A stretch of DNA of 64,000 bases. It comes from Dicaeum eximium. Lineage: Eukaryota; Chordata; Aves; Passeriformes; Dicaeidae. Shown here one piece after another: positions 9,716 through 21,638 of the stretch. The stretch lies in NCBI GenBank assembly GCA_013396995.1, contig VWZP01008548.1, positions 1,054,001-1,118,000 on the forward strand, read 5' to 3'. Position numbers and translations under genes: made by a program. Below the pieces are notes generated by a model. It searched no databases. It was not told the origin of the DNA and saw only the letters and a program-made list of their open reading frames with translations. Position 1 is the stretch's first letter, and each line of letters opens with the position of its first letter.

Positions 9716-11397
9716 AAAAAAAAAAAGGCCTGGGTCAAGGGCAATTGTCATGTGTCTCCTGAAATTGTCTATGCTATTTTCTATTTAGGGCTATGACAGC
9801 TTGTTCACACCCACTTTTAGTGAGGTTAGGACCACACTTCTGTGTTATTATAAATGTGCTTTTTTCCTGTATTAAATCAAAAATACTTTGCTGAGACTAG
9901 TAGAAAGACAGGAGAAAGACAGAAAATGAGTGTGGAAAAGGTAAAGTTTTATGTTGGTATTCATGTATAATTGCACATAACAATAGAGTGTACAAGTGAT
10001 TTCTCCCCTTCCAAAATTTTCACAAGAAAATTCTTCAGTTTCCCTTGTTAGTGCATACTGTCCAAAACAAACTTAAACCAAAATAACATGAAGTCAGTTT
10101 CAGTATGAATGGGCAAATTTCAACTGATGAGTCCTAAAAACTCTGCAGAGAAAATGTAGATCTCTGCATAAGATAGCCAGTCATAGTCACAAAATCTCCA
10201 GACTTAAATATTTCTGATACAGTAAAGAAAAACAGAATTGACATTTAAACAGAAAATACATTTTTGACATATGCAACTCCATAAACTTAATTTCAGGTGT
10301 AAATACAGGGCATGCAGAAAAAAACCCCAAACCTATCCACAAAGGATTGCCAAAATAGTCACTACAAGGGAATAAAAATTGAGCTTTTTCATCAGTTTCA
10401 AATTTAGAATTACTGAGTGCCCATCTTATGAAAATGTTTCAAAATTAGTGGATATTTTGTAGAAAATAGAATTAGCATCTGTCTATTTTTCACTGATGCC
10501 TGCAAAGCACTGAAGAGACATCCTTCAAAGGTCACTCTTTTCTTTGTTTATGCTGTAAAAAATGCTAAGGGACTGCCTACGTACACAGCAACTATCAAAC
10601 ATTAAACTGAGTTGCTTTGTCCTTTAACCTGTTATAATTTCAGACACAATTAATTTTTCTTTTTGCGTTACACTTAATTCATGGAACAAATAATGACATT
10701 TGATAACTGTGATGTTTGAGGGGAAGGAAGGCAAGAAGTCAGGAAGGAAGGAAGGAAGGAAGGGCGGGCTGTTTTGATAGAAATGTTTTTTTGTCCTCTT
10801 TCAGCTTTGGAACTTTGCCTATGAATATACCGTTTTGAACTAAATTTACAGGACAGGGATATATATATATATGGAATTTCTGTTACAGGAAGAGATTCCT
10901 GATTTCTGACTTGTTTTTCTGAGGACAGTGAGGTCTAGAAAGTATTTTTTTCTAAAACTGCAACAGAGAAGAGGAAATACACACGATGCTCAGATGGTTG
11001 ATGTTTGTGCTTTGATGTGCAGTGAAAAACTTTGGAAAGTGGTGATTTGGCCTTATTCCAGTCCAGAAATCTGGAGCAGGTTGGAAGATTATTTCCTCTC
11101 CACTTTCATATTCACCAGACATATATACCTTGTGATGCAGTAGTTCACAGCAAAAGAAATTTGTCTTTATTTTATGGTCTATTTCTCTTTCTGTTATTGA
11201 AGTTTTTCATTTAATGCAGTGAAACAAAAGACCAAGATGATCTGTGTGCAGACCAAATAGCAAAAGGCTATTTATGGAAGAGTGATACAGGTAACTGGTC
11301 ATGATTCACTAGGCTAAACCTATCAAGGGAATCACAGTCTTTTAGCCCACACACAGTATTTCATTTTGATGAATTTTAAATTCTTGATTATTTCCAG
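9716..11397. other. Unassigned AT-rich stretch
   Basis: No transposon or gene recognised. It contains a GGAA microsatellite at 10741-10763 and an AT run near 10858. On the minus strand CTCTTCTCTGTTGCAG near 10960 is a good acceptor-like tract, but the sequence after it has no donor in a compatible phase, so no exon is called. Confidence 0.35.
10741..10763 (+). repeat. (GGAA)n microsatellite
   Basis: About six near-perfect copies of the tetranucleotide AGGA/GGAA, followed by GGGCGGGCT. Confidence 0.9.
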
Positions 11398-11571
11398 CAG
11401 TGACCAAACACATTTTGGCGTTTGGAGGAAGAAAAGCAGTATCTAAACCAAATGAGGCTATGGCCCTTCTAAGGTGTTTGGATCATTTGCTGATTACAGC
11501 AGGGCAGAGTGCAGATTTGGCCTCTGGGGATGAGGAACAGAATGGTAACATACTGCCACTGAGATTGCTGA
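11398..11571. other. Exon-like segment on both strands, unresolved
   Basis: On the plus strand the segment follows TTCTTGATTATTTCCAG. It stays open through a GTG-starting frame (FGGRKAVSKPNEAMALLRC and so on) and reaches a donor-like AATG|GTAACA at 11544. On the minus strand an acceptor-like CTGCTACTTTGCAG ends at 11572. From there a 74-base open segment reaches CCTGCT|GTAATC with two bases left over, the phase needed to join the exon at 7596. Both readings cannot be right. The minus one would extend the gene model, but its donor is weak. I regard it as a lead, not a call. Confidence 0.2.
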
Positions 11572-12929
11572 CTGCAAAGTAGCAGTTATTCCCACTTACT
11601 GGAATCATGCTGCTCCTCTAGATCCCCAGATACGCAACTGCGAAATTGTGCATAAACTTTCTAACTTATTTTAAAACTCAATGTGCAAACACCTAGGCAG
11701 ATAACTAGTATGCACTTTTGATTAGTTCTTGACGGAAACACATTACAGACACAGAGCCCCTGTCACAACCCCTAAAATTGTATCCTTTCCCCATCACCCC
11801 ACCCTCCTTTTGCCTAACTCCATTTATAGCTTCATAACTGTATAAAATGCTGCCTATATTTAGAGCAAGTTTTGTATTCCTCCCTCACAAGCTTATAGAA
11901 ATATTTTACTCTCCTCATATGATGCCTGGCAGGAAAGCACTGCTTAACAGTTTCTGGGTTGGTTTGAAGCAGAAGTGTCAGCCTTATATATTCACAGCAT
12001 TTCAATGAGGCTGTGCTGTAGGAGGTAACTTTTCTTCTATTACACACCACAGCAAGAACTACTTGCAGAGTTTTAACAAGAAGAATATTAGTGGTCATTC
12101 AAGGCCAGGAACAGAATATTGTAAATGTTCCATATCTTGTCATAAAAAAAAAAAAACCCTAAACCTGCTGCTTCAAATATAATAAAAACTATGAATAAAG
12201 TAAAACCAATTCTTTATGACAAAATCAGATTTCTGAAGATAAAGAAAGGTAATTTTACCAAAATTTCTGTTGATGTTAATATTCAAACTTCAGCTGCTCA
12301 CTTTGTAGTTTACTAATAAACCTCATGTTCTTTGGCATGACAGAGACAGTCAGAATATTCTGTCTTCTTTTCCATTTGTATTTAGTACTTAATGAAAAAA
12401 AATAGTCTACTTCTGTATTATGTTGGCATTGTATAGTATTAACATGGTAATCCCCAGTGCAATTTTCCTTTATTCATTGTTTCAAGACATTTTGTTGTTG
12501 CACATTAATAAAGCAGATTATCAGGTTACTTGAGGATTTGATAACTAAATTCTCAATGTACAGAATTACTTAACAAGCTTGCCTGCCCACCTATTATATA
12601 AATTAATCCCAGGTGACATAGCACAACAGCAGTTACTATGCCTAATGTCATTTTTGTGTGATTTCAAAAACAAATTTCTGCTACTTAAAAGGCTTTGAAA
12701 CTTATTGAAGGCTTGTTTTAGTTTTTTGTGTTTTTTTAAATTTAATTTTTATTTTTTGCCTATTCCTGTTATTTAAGAGAAGTAAATGACAACTAAGTAT
12801 TCTTCAACTTATTTGAAAGTCGTAGAAATTATCCTGTTGTTTAAGCTCATATTTATGATCCAGCAAATTCCATTAAAATCTGTCATTATCTTGAACCTTT
12901 TGAGCTCTATGTTGTTCACCAAAAAGAGC
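11572..12929. other. Unassigned AT-rich stretch
   Basis: Contains an 88-codon minus-strand frame (11832-12098) that ends in a donor-like AAGCTT|GTGAGG near 11884. It has no good acceptor, and its phase does not fit the downstream exons. No repeat recognised. Confidence 0.3.
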
Positions 12930-13477
12930 TGTCTTTTTTTAACTTCAGCCAGCACCTAAACACAGTTCAGTCAGTCAGTCACCTCCCACTCATGAGAAGG
13001 AGGAGAGAATCAGAAGACTAAGAGAGAAAACTCCTGAGATAAAGATGGTTTAATAGGTAAAGCCAAAGCCATGCACACAGAGAAAGCAGAAAAAGGAATT
13101 CATTCACTGCTTCCCATCAGCAGGGAGGTGTTCAGGCATCTCAGGAAAGCAGGGCTTCATCATGTGACACTTACTTCAAAAGACAAACCTCTCTGAAGCT
13201 TCCCCCAGTTTTTTATTGCTGAGGATGATGCCATACAGTATGGAATATCCCCCTGGTCATTTGGGGTCAGCAGTCCCAGCTGTGTCCCCTCCCAGCTTCT
13301 TGTGCACCTCCAGCCTCCTCGCTAGTGGGGTGAGAAGCAGAAAAAACCTTGAGCCTGTGTAAACACTCAGCAATAGTCAAAATGTCCCAGCATTACCAAC
13401 ACAGTTTCCAGAACCAATCCAAAGTAACATTATAGTAACTAATGTGAAGATATTTACTCTATCTTAAAACCAGTACA
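12930..13477 (-). mobile_element. Solo LTR of family 2, minus strand
   Basis: Plus-strand landmarks in order are a degraded TTTAACTTCAGCCAGCACC start, AGGAGAGAATCAGAAG, GAGATAAAGATGGTTTAATAG, AAGGAATTCATTCACTGC and AGGTGTTCAGGCATCTCAGG. These are followed by ATTGCTGAGGATGATGCC, TATGGAATATCCCCCTGG, TGTCCCCTCCCAGCTTCTTG and an end at AAAACCAGTACA. This is the reverse complement of the family seen at 13982-14578, so its sense direction is minus. It is close to full length. The sequences are well diverged, so it is not a recent insertion. Confidence 0.82.
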
Positions 13478-13539
13478 TAAAAGTCTAAAGTCAAAATAAT
13501 AGTCACAACAAAGGAGATTCACACTGCACATTAGTAGGC

Positions 13540-13757
13540 TGAATGTTTATCTGCAATGACAGCTGCTAAGTAGCAGAACACAGAAATCTTGGAGTCTCCA
13601 CCCTTGGAGATACTTAAAATTTGACTGAAAAAGTTATGAACACTCTTATTTAAGGCTTTAAAGTATCCTTCCTTCAAGTGGGACCTTGGTTGTAAATAAT
13701 CACCAGATGATCCTTCCAGCTTTTTTCTTTTCTTTCCTGTGATTCTGTGATCTCTCT
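13540..13757 (+). mobile_element. CR1 LINE fragment, degraded 3' end
   Basis: The plus strand has TTGGAGTCTCCACCCTTGG, then AGATACTTAAAATTTGACTG, then a degraded CAGATGATCCTTCCAGC and the terminal CTGTGATTCTGTGATC. These match the order of the CR1 3' untranslated region. The middle has an insertion-like AT-rich stretch. It lies between the two inverted LTRs. Confidence 0.55.
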
Positions 13758-13981
13758 CCACACATAAAACTTGAAATTACAAGCCTTAAAATGTGGGAGA
13801 TTCATGTCCAGTAGTCAGTCTTTTCTTTGTCTGAAAAATGTTTGTGTCATGTTGGACTAAGTTCAAAGTTAGCAGTTTTCTTCCTCTAAGAATATAAATG
13901 AATTGGCACCAATCAAATCAACCCGTGAGATTTATCAAGACAGTCCTCAAGTGTATGTGGCAGACTGTGTGTTATGGATAA

Positions 13982-14578
13982 TGGCACTGGATCTGGCTGG
14001 GATGGAGTTCATTTTCCACAGCAGCCCTTACAGTGCTGAGCTTTGTGTGGGTAGGAAAGGCGTGGGTAGCACCCCAGAGCCTCGGCTACTGCTGAGCAGC
14101 GCTGGCACAGCATCAGTGCTGTCTCCCCAGCATCCTGCACCCTGCCAGGAGGATGGAGGTGGGCAGAATCCTGGGAGGGGACACAACTAGTACAACTGAC
14201 CCAAAGTGACAAAAGGGATATTCCATAGAATATGATGCCAGCTCAGATATAAAAGCTAAGAGAAGAAGGAGGAAGGGGGGTGCATTTGTTATTTACAATG
14301 TTTGCCTTCCTGAGCAACCATTATGAATGCTGAAGCTCTGCTTCCCAGGAACTGGCCAGGCATTGCTTGCTGATAATAGAATAAAATATTTTTTCTTTTT
14401 GCTTTGCTTGCACTTTGCTTGCACACACTCAGTCTTTTCCTTTTTCTTTAGAAAACTTCCTTATCTCAAACTACAAGTTGGTTTCCATCTTACTTTCTCT
14501 CCCCTGTCTAGCTGTGAAGGGGAAGTGATAGAGTGGCTGGGTGGACATCTGGCATTCAGACAAGGTCAATCCTCTACA
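13982..14578 (+). mobile_element. Solo LTR of family 2, plus strand
   Basis: The order of landmarks is TCTGGCTGGGATGGAGTTCA, CTACTGCTGAGCAGCGCTGG, CTGGGAGGGGACACAACTAG, and ACTGACCCAAAGTGAC followed by AAGGGATATTCCATAG. Then come GAAGGAGGAAGGGGGG, TGCTTTGCTTGCACTTTGC, and a degraded CTTATCTCAAACTACAAG. It ends CCTCTACA. Four bases, ATAA, flank both ends (13978-13981 and 14579-14582), which may be what remains of a target duplication. The frames of 95 and 96 codons inside are repeat sequence. Confidence 0.8.
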
Positions 14579-15792
14579 ATAATCTCTCTTCTACTGCTCA
14601 GCATAATCAATCTGTAAACATACACACAGAAAGTTGTCTCCTGATAAAGGCATGAATTAGGAGATCTTAATTCCCATCTCTATAGTAAATTAAACTGTAC
14701 TGATTTATCAAATGAAAGTTTGAATTTGGTTCAAACTACAGAAGTTTTATCACAAATATCTTCACAAACATATGCTCCAAATCCTTCCTCTTTCAATCAA
14801 AATAATACTATAACTTCTAGCATTTTCTCACAAAATGTGACTTGATATTTCTTCTATGTACTTCATTGTCACCTGTGCAATTAATTCCTTCCTAGTGTCT
14901 GCCCCAGAATAACCCAGAAAAGAGGCCAGCTTAACACCCGTTTTGATGCAATTTATGCTTTAACCTCGGTCTTAACATCTACTGCTTTCTCTCTTTCCCC
15001 CCAAACTGTATTCAAGCTGGGTCCATAAACAAAAAACCAATTAAGAGACTTTTTGCTCATTACCTAAATCTCAGTTTTCTAGTCCTTTAATTAAGTGCTA
15101 GGCAGTTGTGGCTGTTAAATGCACATATTTCTTTGGAGGATTACACATTTTACTAATGACTACAAGATGACTGTTTAGTAATGTATTAATAACTAATTAT
15201 GAACATAAATAATTGTGTTAAATTGATATTTGAAAATTATTTTGAAAGAAGAGAAATTGACTAGAGTGTCCAGAGACTAGAAAAAGTGAATGCATAAAAT
15301 TCTGGATGTCAAATAATTTAAAAAACAACATACCAAAACACCAAAATTTTTCTATACTTAAAAGTCTTTTTGAACTTAATGCAAAATTTCCATTGAATGT
15401 GCAGAATATTCTGAATACATATATTGTTTAAAACACATTTAAATTAATTGAAAAAAAAAATATTTTGCCCTGAAAAAAATATTACCATTTCAACTGTCTA
15501 TAACCTGTTTCTACAGTTATATATTATTAATTTTACTCCATTTAAGCATTGGCAGAATAGTTAACAAATGGGACTTTCCCTCCTGGCAATTCTATGGCAA
15601 AAAGTTATTTTCTCATGACAGTGCTTCAATGTTTAGAAAAAACACAGCAGAACTCTTTAACCATCTAATGAAATGAAACATTTGACTACATAATCAGAGC
15701 ATAAATTTGGGCCTTTTTCTTTGATTAGGAACACATCGAGCAGCTATGTCCCAAATGACTTACCCAGCCGTTCATTTTGAAAGGAGAGAGTG
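14579..15792. other. Unassigned AT-rich stretch
   Basis: Low-complexity AT-rich sequence with no open frame above noise and no repeat family I can recognise. Confidence 0.35.
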
Positions 15793-15985
15793 CTGACTTT
15801 GGCTGAGATGGAGCTCACTTTCTTTTAGCAGCCTGCAGGAGACTGGAGGAGAGGCTGACTGGCTCCAAACAATCTGTTTGGAGGTGGTGGGGAACAGGGC
15901 AAGCTCAGCCATAGGTGGGACAGCGCTCTGCTCCCCCCAGCACCCTGGAGCCTTCTCACACTGTGCTGGGAAGTGTGTGAGCATT
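15793..15985 (+). mobile_element. Truncated LTR of family 2 (U3 end)
   Basis: The segment TGCTGACTTTGGCTGAGATG followed by GAGCTCACTTTCTTTTAGCAGCC resembles the first 50 bases of the family 2 LTR. A diverged GC-richer part (CAGCACCCTGGAGCCTTCTC) follows before similarity ends. The R/U5 part is absent. The 70-codon minus-strand frame here is a by-product of the GC-rich repeat. Confidence 0.5.
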
Positions 15986-17272
15986 GGAAACTTTATATGA
16001 TATTAAGCCAGATTCCACAGAGATTAAAAATAATTTTTAACATTGGCAAAGGCATCTAGATGTTATGGTTTGATACAAAAATTGCTTCCACGATTTGTTT
16101 TTATTGTTATTTGCTGATGGATCTTGAAGCCTGACAGCACTATGCTTGTTTTATAACTTCTATGTTTTTGCTAGATGGATTTTCTTCGTAATGTTCAAAG
16201 ATAGTCAATTTTGGATGATGCAGGGATCTGAGATAGAACCATATTGAAATAAAAGTACATATAGAACCAAATCAATCTTTCATTTTAAGAAAAGCAGGCA
16301 ATGAATAAAGGACTTCAAACAGCCACGTTTTTTTCATTTTTATGCATTTGTGTGAAATATTTTTCAGTAGATGGGATTTTTTTAGATTTTGGTCTGCATA
16401 TATATGTTGTGCTTTAGACAAGAGTGTGCAGTTTAGATGCTGTCATGTGACTGATGTATTTTTAAAACTTCAGCTCTGAGGCAGGAAATATCCAACATAC
16501 TTCATTGCAGGAAAACGCAGGTGAATGAATCAAACTATTTATTTTACGTAAAACTAAATGTCATTTATCAAGTATGTTTATGCCATGAACAAATCTCACA
16601 TGAACAAACCTGCTGCCTGTGGTGAGGTTCATAATAGAAATGTTCTTTGGAACAACTTGCCTTCCACTCCAGTGCTGCAGGAATGTGATAAAAGATTAAT
16701 GCACAACAGAGAAAGTAAAGGTTCAGATAAATATGAGAATTATGAAAATAAAGACCACCTGAGATGAGTGCAGAAAGATGGTTGTTTTGGGTTGTTTTTT
16801 TTTTTTTGCTACCATATGACACCTGGAAAATACAAGTATGTGAAAACATTTCAAATGTTTTTCAAAAAGTGAACAATTTGGAAAAGAAAAGGAAAAATAA
16901 AGAAAGAAAATCTCAAAAATATGGAAGTCAGGTTTTGGTTTTTATTACAACAACTAAAAAAAGACAAATGAAAATGAAAATATACAAATATTTTCTTACA
17001 GAGTGCTTGAGATGATGAAAGTACTGTCTGTGTTGGTGCTGTGATGTGATAAAATCCTGCATAATAAGATCTGAGTATGTGGCTCAGTCATGGTTACTTC
17101 ATGATTGACAGGCATGAAGTTACAGGTGTCTATTAGAACTCTTCATCTTGATTAAATATCACATATATTTCCTACAGGAAAATGTAAAAGGGAAACTGCA
17201 AATTAACTGAGAGAAAGTTTGCAATTGGAATCTAGAATTTGAAATCTGTCAAATGCATTGTATCAGTCTCAG
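15986..17272. other. Unassigned AT-rich stretch
   Basis: No gene or repeat recognised. The overlapping frames near 16558-17015 have no splice context or codon character that would support coding. Confidence 0.35.
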
Positions 17273-17735
17273 CATCATAGAATTATAAAATATCCTGTGT
17301 TGGAAGAGGATCTATAAGTCCAACTCCTGGCCTTGCTCAGGACAGCCCAAGAATCATACCACTTTCCTGGGAGCATTATCCAAAAGCTTCTTGAACTTTG
17401 CCAGGCTTGATGGGTGTGGCCACTTCCCTGGGAAGACTGTTCCAGTGCCCAGACTCCTCTGGGTGAAGCACCTTTTCCTGATATCTGACCTAAACCTCCC
17501 CTGACACAGCTTCAGGCCATTTCGTCAAGTCCTGTCACTGGTCACAACAGCAAAGGGATTGGTACCTGCCCCTCTTCTTCCCCTCATGAGGAAGTAATAG
17601 ACTGCAATGAGGTCTCCTCTCAGTCTCTACCCCAGACTTGCCATCCACCAGGACCCCCAGGTCCCTTTCTGCAGGGCTGTTCTCCAGCCTCTCATTCCCC
17701 AGTCTGTCCATACACTCAGGACTGCCCCATCTTTG
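17273..17735 (-). mobile_element. CR1 LINE fragment (3' end)
   Basis: Plus-strand landmarks are CATCATAGAATTATAAAATATCC, GTTGGAAGAGGATCTATAAG, CTGTTCCAGTGCCCAGACTC, CTGACACAGCTTCAGGCCAT and AGGTCTCCTCTCAGTCTC. These are followed by CTTTCTGCAGGGCTGTTCTC. This is a typical inverted CR1 3' segment, 5' truncated, with fewer changes than the copy at 6043-6500. Confidence 0.9.
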
Positions 17736-20424
17736 CTGCTGTCTCCTCAGAGGATGATTATTATCCAGTGAACAACAGAATTTCAGTGGACTTCACCACT
17801 CCTGTTTAGAGATATTAGAATATATTTTTTTATTTTCCTGGAATTATGATGTTGATATAAGTGTGAGGCTGGTGTTTCAGCTCCTCTGATTGTTAAAAAT
17901 CACTCAATAATAGCATTTAGTTCAAGAGTCTGGATGGCTCTCACATATCTGACCTGCTTGACTTTCAGGTATAATGCTCTCCCAGCCTTCCTCTCTGCTT
18001 TCCCCAAATCTTTAATAACTTAAGCTATTGATGATTCAATTTAGGATGGCAATGAAAGAAACAAGATTTTAAAATAGCTACAAGGAAAACTCAATTGCTT
18101 GAAAACTTGAAAACCAATATTGAATGTAGAAGAAATTAATACCATTTTTAAACAATTTCAATAATTGTTTAACAAAGTATTGCCATAAGAAAAAAAATTA
18201 TGAGGATTTTGGTTTCTTTTAAAATTAACTTATATTATAGACAAGTAATTTCTACATTTCTGAAAAATAGATTACACGGCATTGTGTAATGTCACAAAGG
18301 GAGTAAGTTCACGTCTTTCATGGTATTCAAAACATAAGAGAACAACAACAGGTTATCTTAACCTCTTTACTTGTAACTGTGTGGGAGAAATTGAGTATTC
18401 AGCTTTACATTTTTTCCACTGAATGAGTCTTATTCCATGTCACTTACAATGGTCCCAGAGTCTGTTTTAAAACCACAGTTTGTGTATGTTGTTCGTGTTG
18501 GTTATGGACAAATTCCACTTTTGATTATTCACTTAAAAATGAAACTTTTAAACTTATAGAAATCTTCATAAATGCTTTGCATGAAGAATTTTTCTGGAGT
18601 ATGTTTAAGCTTATACATATATTACTTGTAGTATACAGAAGAACTGAAACAGAATAAAAACCTTGAAACATATTTGCACTCCCTGCTTCAAAGTTTAATG
18701 CTGTATGTGGTGGCCCTCCACTTTATATGGCATGCTTCAGAAACAAACTAACAAATAAGCCAATCAAAAAAGAGATAAATATTGGTATCTTCAAAGTTTC
18801 TTCTACTATTTTTCCATGTAGGCAGACCTTTCCAATTAGTTGAAATATCTGCTTATTATTATTGCTTCAACTATGTTAGGGTAAGAGATTCCATGAATTA
18901 GCTGGATAGAGAAATTGTACGTCTTCTAGAATTTTCTTTGTCAGAAGACTAGCTGAAATGAAAAAAAAAAAAAAAAGTTTGCAGTAGTAGCATGGTGGAA
19001 TTGAAAGTTTTCATAGAGAGATAAAAATAGAACAAAATTAACTCATGAATATTTGTTCCATTGAAAAAAGAGAATATTGTCAGGATTGCTCAGTAGGTAA
19101 GCTTCATTTGTAAAGGTATTTAAAAAAAAAATTAAAGGGAGCAGGATTGAAATAATTTGTGATCTTGAAGTCTGCTAAGGCCTGACCCAAAATCCTTTTA
19201 AGTCAGTTTTATTTTTATGGGTGGGTTTTGAGTCAGTCCTCTGGGTGGATACAGATAACAATATTGAGATACATGATGCATACTGCACAACAGGTTGGAA
19301 AACTGAGAGATTGAAATTTTAGAAAGATCTATTGCTCATATATAACCAATGAATTATTTTCTGCACTTCATATTTTTTATTGCATTTCAGATTAGGCGAT
19401 ATTCCTGAAATAGTATTTAAAAGCTTTTATACTTGTCCAGGGACTAAAGGATGAACTCAGTGTGGAATCTTACTTTTAAACAGGTAGAAAAACAGAAGGG
19501 AAGATATCAAGAATGACAATTCTGCTTCTGGGTTTGTATATAAAAATTAGTCCAATTACTCCAAATGGCAACATTGGCACCAAGTAGAATAAATTTCATT
19601 ATCTTGGAGCCCATTCATTTAAAGAATGAATAACCTCTCTTTTTCAATAAACTGTAGTTTGTACATATATGAATCTTCTTAGAAGTTTCCATATCCATCC
19701 TGACATACCTATTTCCACAAAGTAGGTCACCATTTATGGAGAAAGTCACTAAGCAGACTTTATTCTTAGAAAAAGTTTACTATTTGAGTGCAGTGAAGTC
19801 TTTAAAAATTAATAAACCACAGAAACATATGCAATCTTTGGTCACCAGAGCTACCTTTCTGTCCCCAGAAGCCCTCTACAACAATTTCTATTGAATATAG
19901 TGACACTTCAGATTAATTGCCAGATTCTCCCCTGCTGAATTCAGCCAACAAGCCACTCATGACTCAAGCAGATGTTTCTGCATTTTAGGCAAACTGCAGC
20001 AGATTTGTATTCCCATTGCTCCCTTACCTCCATCACCTGTGACAAAAGCTTTTACCAGAGACATCACAGGATTTTTACTCACAAGAAACAAGATGCTGGC
20101 CCACAAGCAGTGCTGCAATGTAGCCTAAGTTTCCATCAACCAGTACCAAGGAATGGAATATTAAAAAAAATATGGATTAGCTTCATCTGTATATCTATAT
20201 TGATAATTAATGTATTTACAGGGCAAAGGGGGATAGCAGGTTGCTTGAGAAAGTCCCTAGGAAAAACATATTTGAGCTCATTTCACTAATGATTTTCATA
20301 AAGCTAGTCAGGGTAAAAAGCAGCTGTGTGAAATAAATTGTTTTTCCCTGTCCCGAAAAAAGCTAAGTACAGACAGAGTGTAAGGTGTAAGCGCAGCAGT
20401 AAGAAAAAGCATTATAAGGACCAA
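17736..20424. other. Unassigned AT-rich stretch
   Basis: AT-rich with poly-A runs (18961-18976). The 105-codon plus-strand frame at 19972-20289 shows no recognisable domain and no clear splice sites. Nothing called. Confidence 0.35.
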
Positions 20425-20720
20425 AGCAGCACAGCAAGCCTTCCCCTGGGTTGTTTTATGGTCCTCAAGTATCCTGAGGAAGACTCCTGTGGGGAAAGGA
20501 TCAGACAGCTTTCCTGTAGCCGCTGCAGCTCCATGCAGTGCCTTGCCCCAGCTGGAGAGTCAGCGCTGCCGGGAGCAGAGCCCCGCGCCTGAGCCCAGCC
20601 TGTGCGCACAACCTCCGCTGTCCTTTCATCTCCCCTCCCAGCACTCCTGCTCTCCCAACTCCCACACGTACTTCTCTGCTGCCCTTTTATCCCTCAGCTC
20701 CTGCTTTTCTTAGAGAGACA
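20425..20720. other. GC- and CpG-richer island of unknown origin
   Basis: Inside strongly AT-rich DNA this patch has many CpG dinucleotides within about 130 bases (GTAGCCGCTGCAGC, CAGCGCTGCCGGGAGC, CCCCGCGCCTGAGC, GTGCGCAC, CTCCGCTG). A pyrimidine-rich tract and CCCTTTTATCCC follow. Five short frames on both strands cross it, none convincing. It could be the U3/R part of an LTR I do not recognise, a small regulatory element, or an old exon. Confidence 0.35.
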
Positions 20721-21463
20721 GAGAAATGTGGCTGACAGCCTCCTTTTACTACATCTCAGTTGCTATTTCAATGTACTTAATCATCCCAATTAAATTGGAT
20801 TAAAAAAAAATGTGGGGTTCTGTAGAGTATGAATAGGCTGAGAAGAACTGTATGGGAATGGTACATTTCTTCCTGAATATGTCACTTTTTCTGTGACATT
20901 TCGTTTCCAATTCACCATAATTTTTCTTCCTACTTCATTCCCTCCCTGCACCAAAAAAAAAATTCCACCATTTTTGCAGGAAGTCTTGGAACAATCTCCT
21001 TTTTGGGAAATATTTGTCCATCTGCAGGGTATGTGGGGGTTTTGTGTAGCTCTAATTAATGTCCTTTCTTGTGGAATATGTGATGCTAATCTATGCTTCC
21101 AAGATTTTGGAATCTATGATTCCAAGATTCTATGATTTTTTTTTTTGTTAATATCAAGACCGTTTCTTAGTCCCAACTCTTTCATATGATTTCTTCTCCC
21201 CTTTCAGACCCCATTTTAGAAAACATACAGTTCTCAAAATTCCTTGTCACATCCCTTCTTTCTGTACGACAGAAGACTTAAGGCTTTATCTTTTCAGCTG
21301 GGTGTCTAGGGCATCCCAATGCCTGGTGGCCTTATGGCCATTGGAGTAGCATCCATTTACTTCCTGTCCTTCTGGTCTGGAACAACATAGGTGTGATATG
21401 AGAATACAGAGGCTGGCACCACCCACCCTTTCCTGGTTGGAGGACACATGACTTTTTGTGACG

Positions 21464-21491
21464 TTTATGCCTTTTTGTGGAAAGGCATAAA
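21464..21491. repeat. Perfect 11-bp inverted repeat with 6-base loop
   Basis: TTTATGCCTTT at 21464-21474 is followed by the loop TTGTGG and the exact reverse complement AAAGGCATAAA at 21481-21491. Confidence 0.85.
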
Positions 21492-21601
21492 TGAACTGCA
21501 TCTCTGAAATTTGCTGTGTATTCCAAAGCTCTATGAAGGAAATCTCTTTATTTTTGCTATAGGCATGGCCATGAAAGCCCTAGGTGTTTTGAGAAATACT
21601 A

Positions 21602-21638
21602 GACTTTTTAAAATTTAACTTTCAAATTTTAAAAAGTC
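21602..21638. repeat. Perfect 15-bp inverted repeat with 7-base loop
   Basis: GACTTTTTAAAATTT at 21602-21616 and AAATTTTAAAAAGTC at 21624-21638 are exact reverse complements around AACTTTC. The arms are AT-rich. Confidence 0.85.

Noticed and set aside
11832..12098. 88-codon minus-strand frame with a donor-like GTGAGG
   Set aside because: No good acceptor, and the phase does not match the downstream exons. The phase that would match has a stop near the donor.
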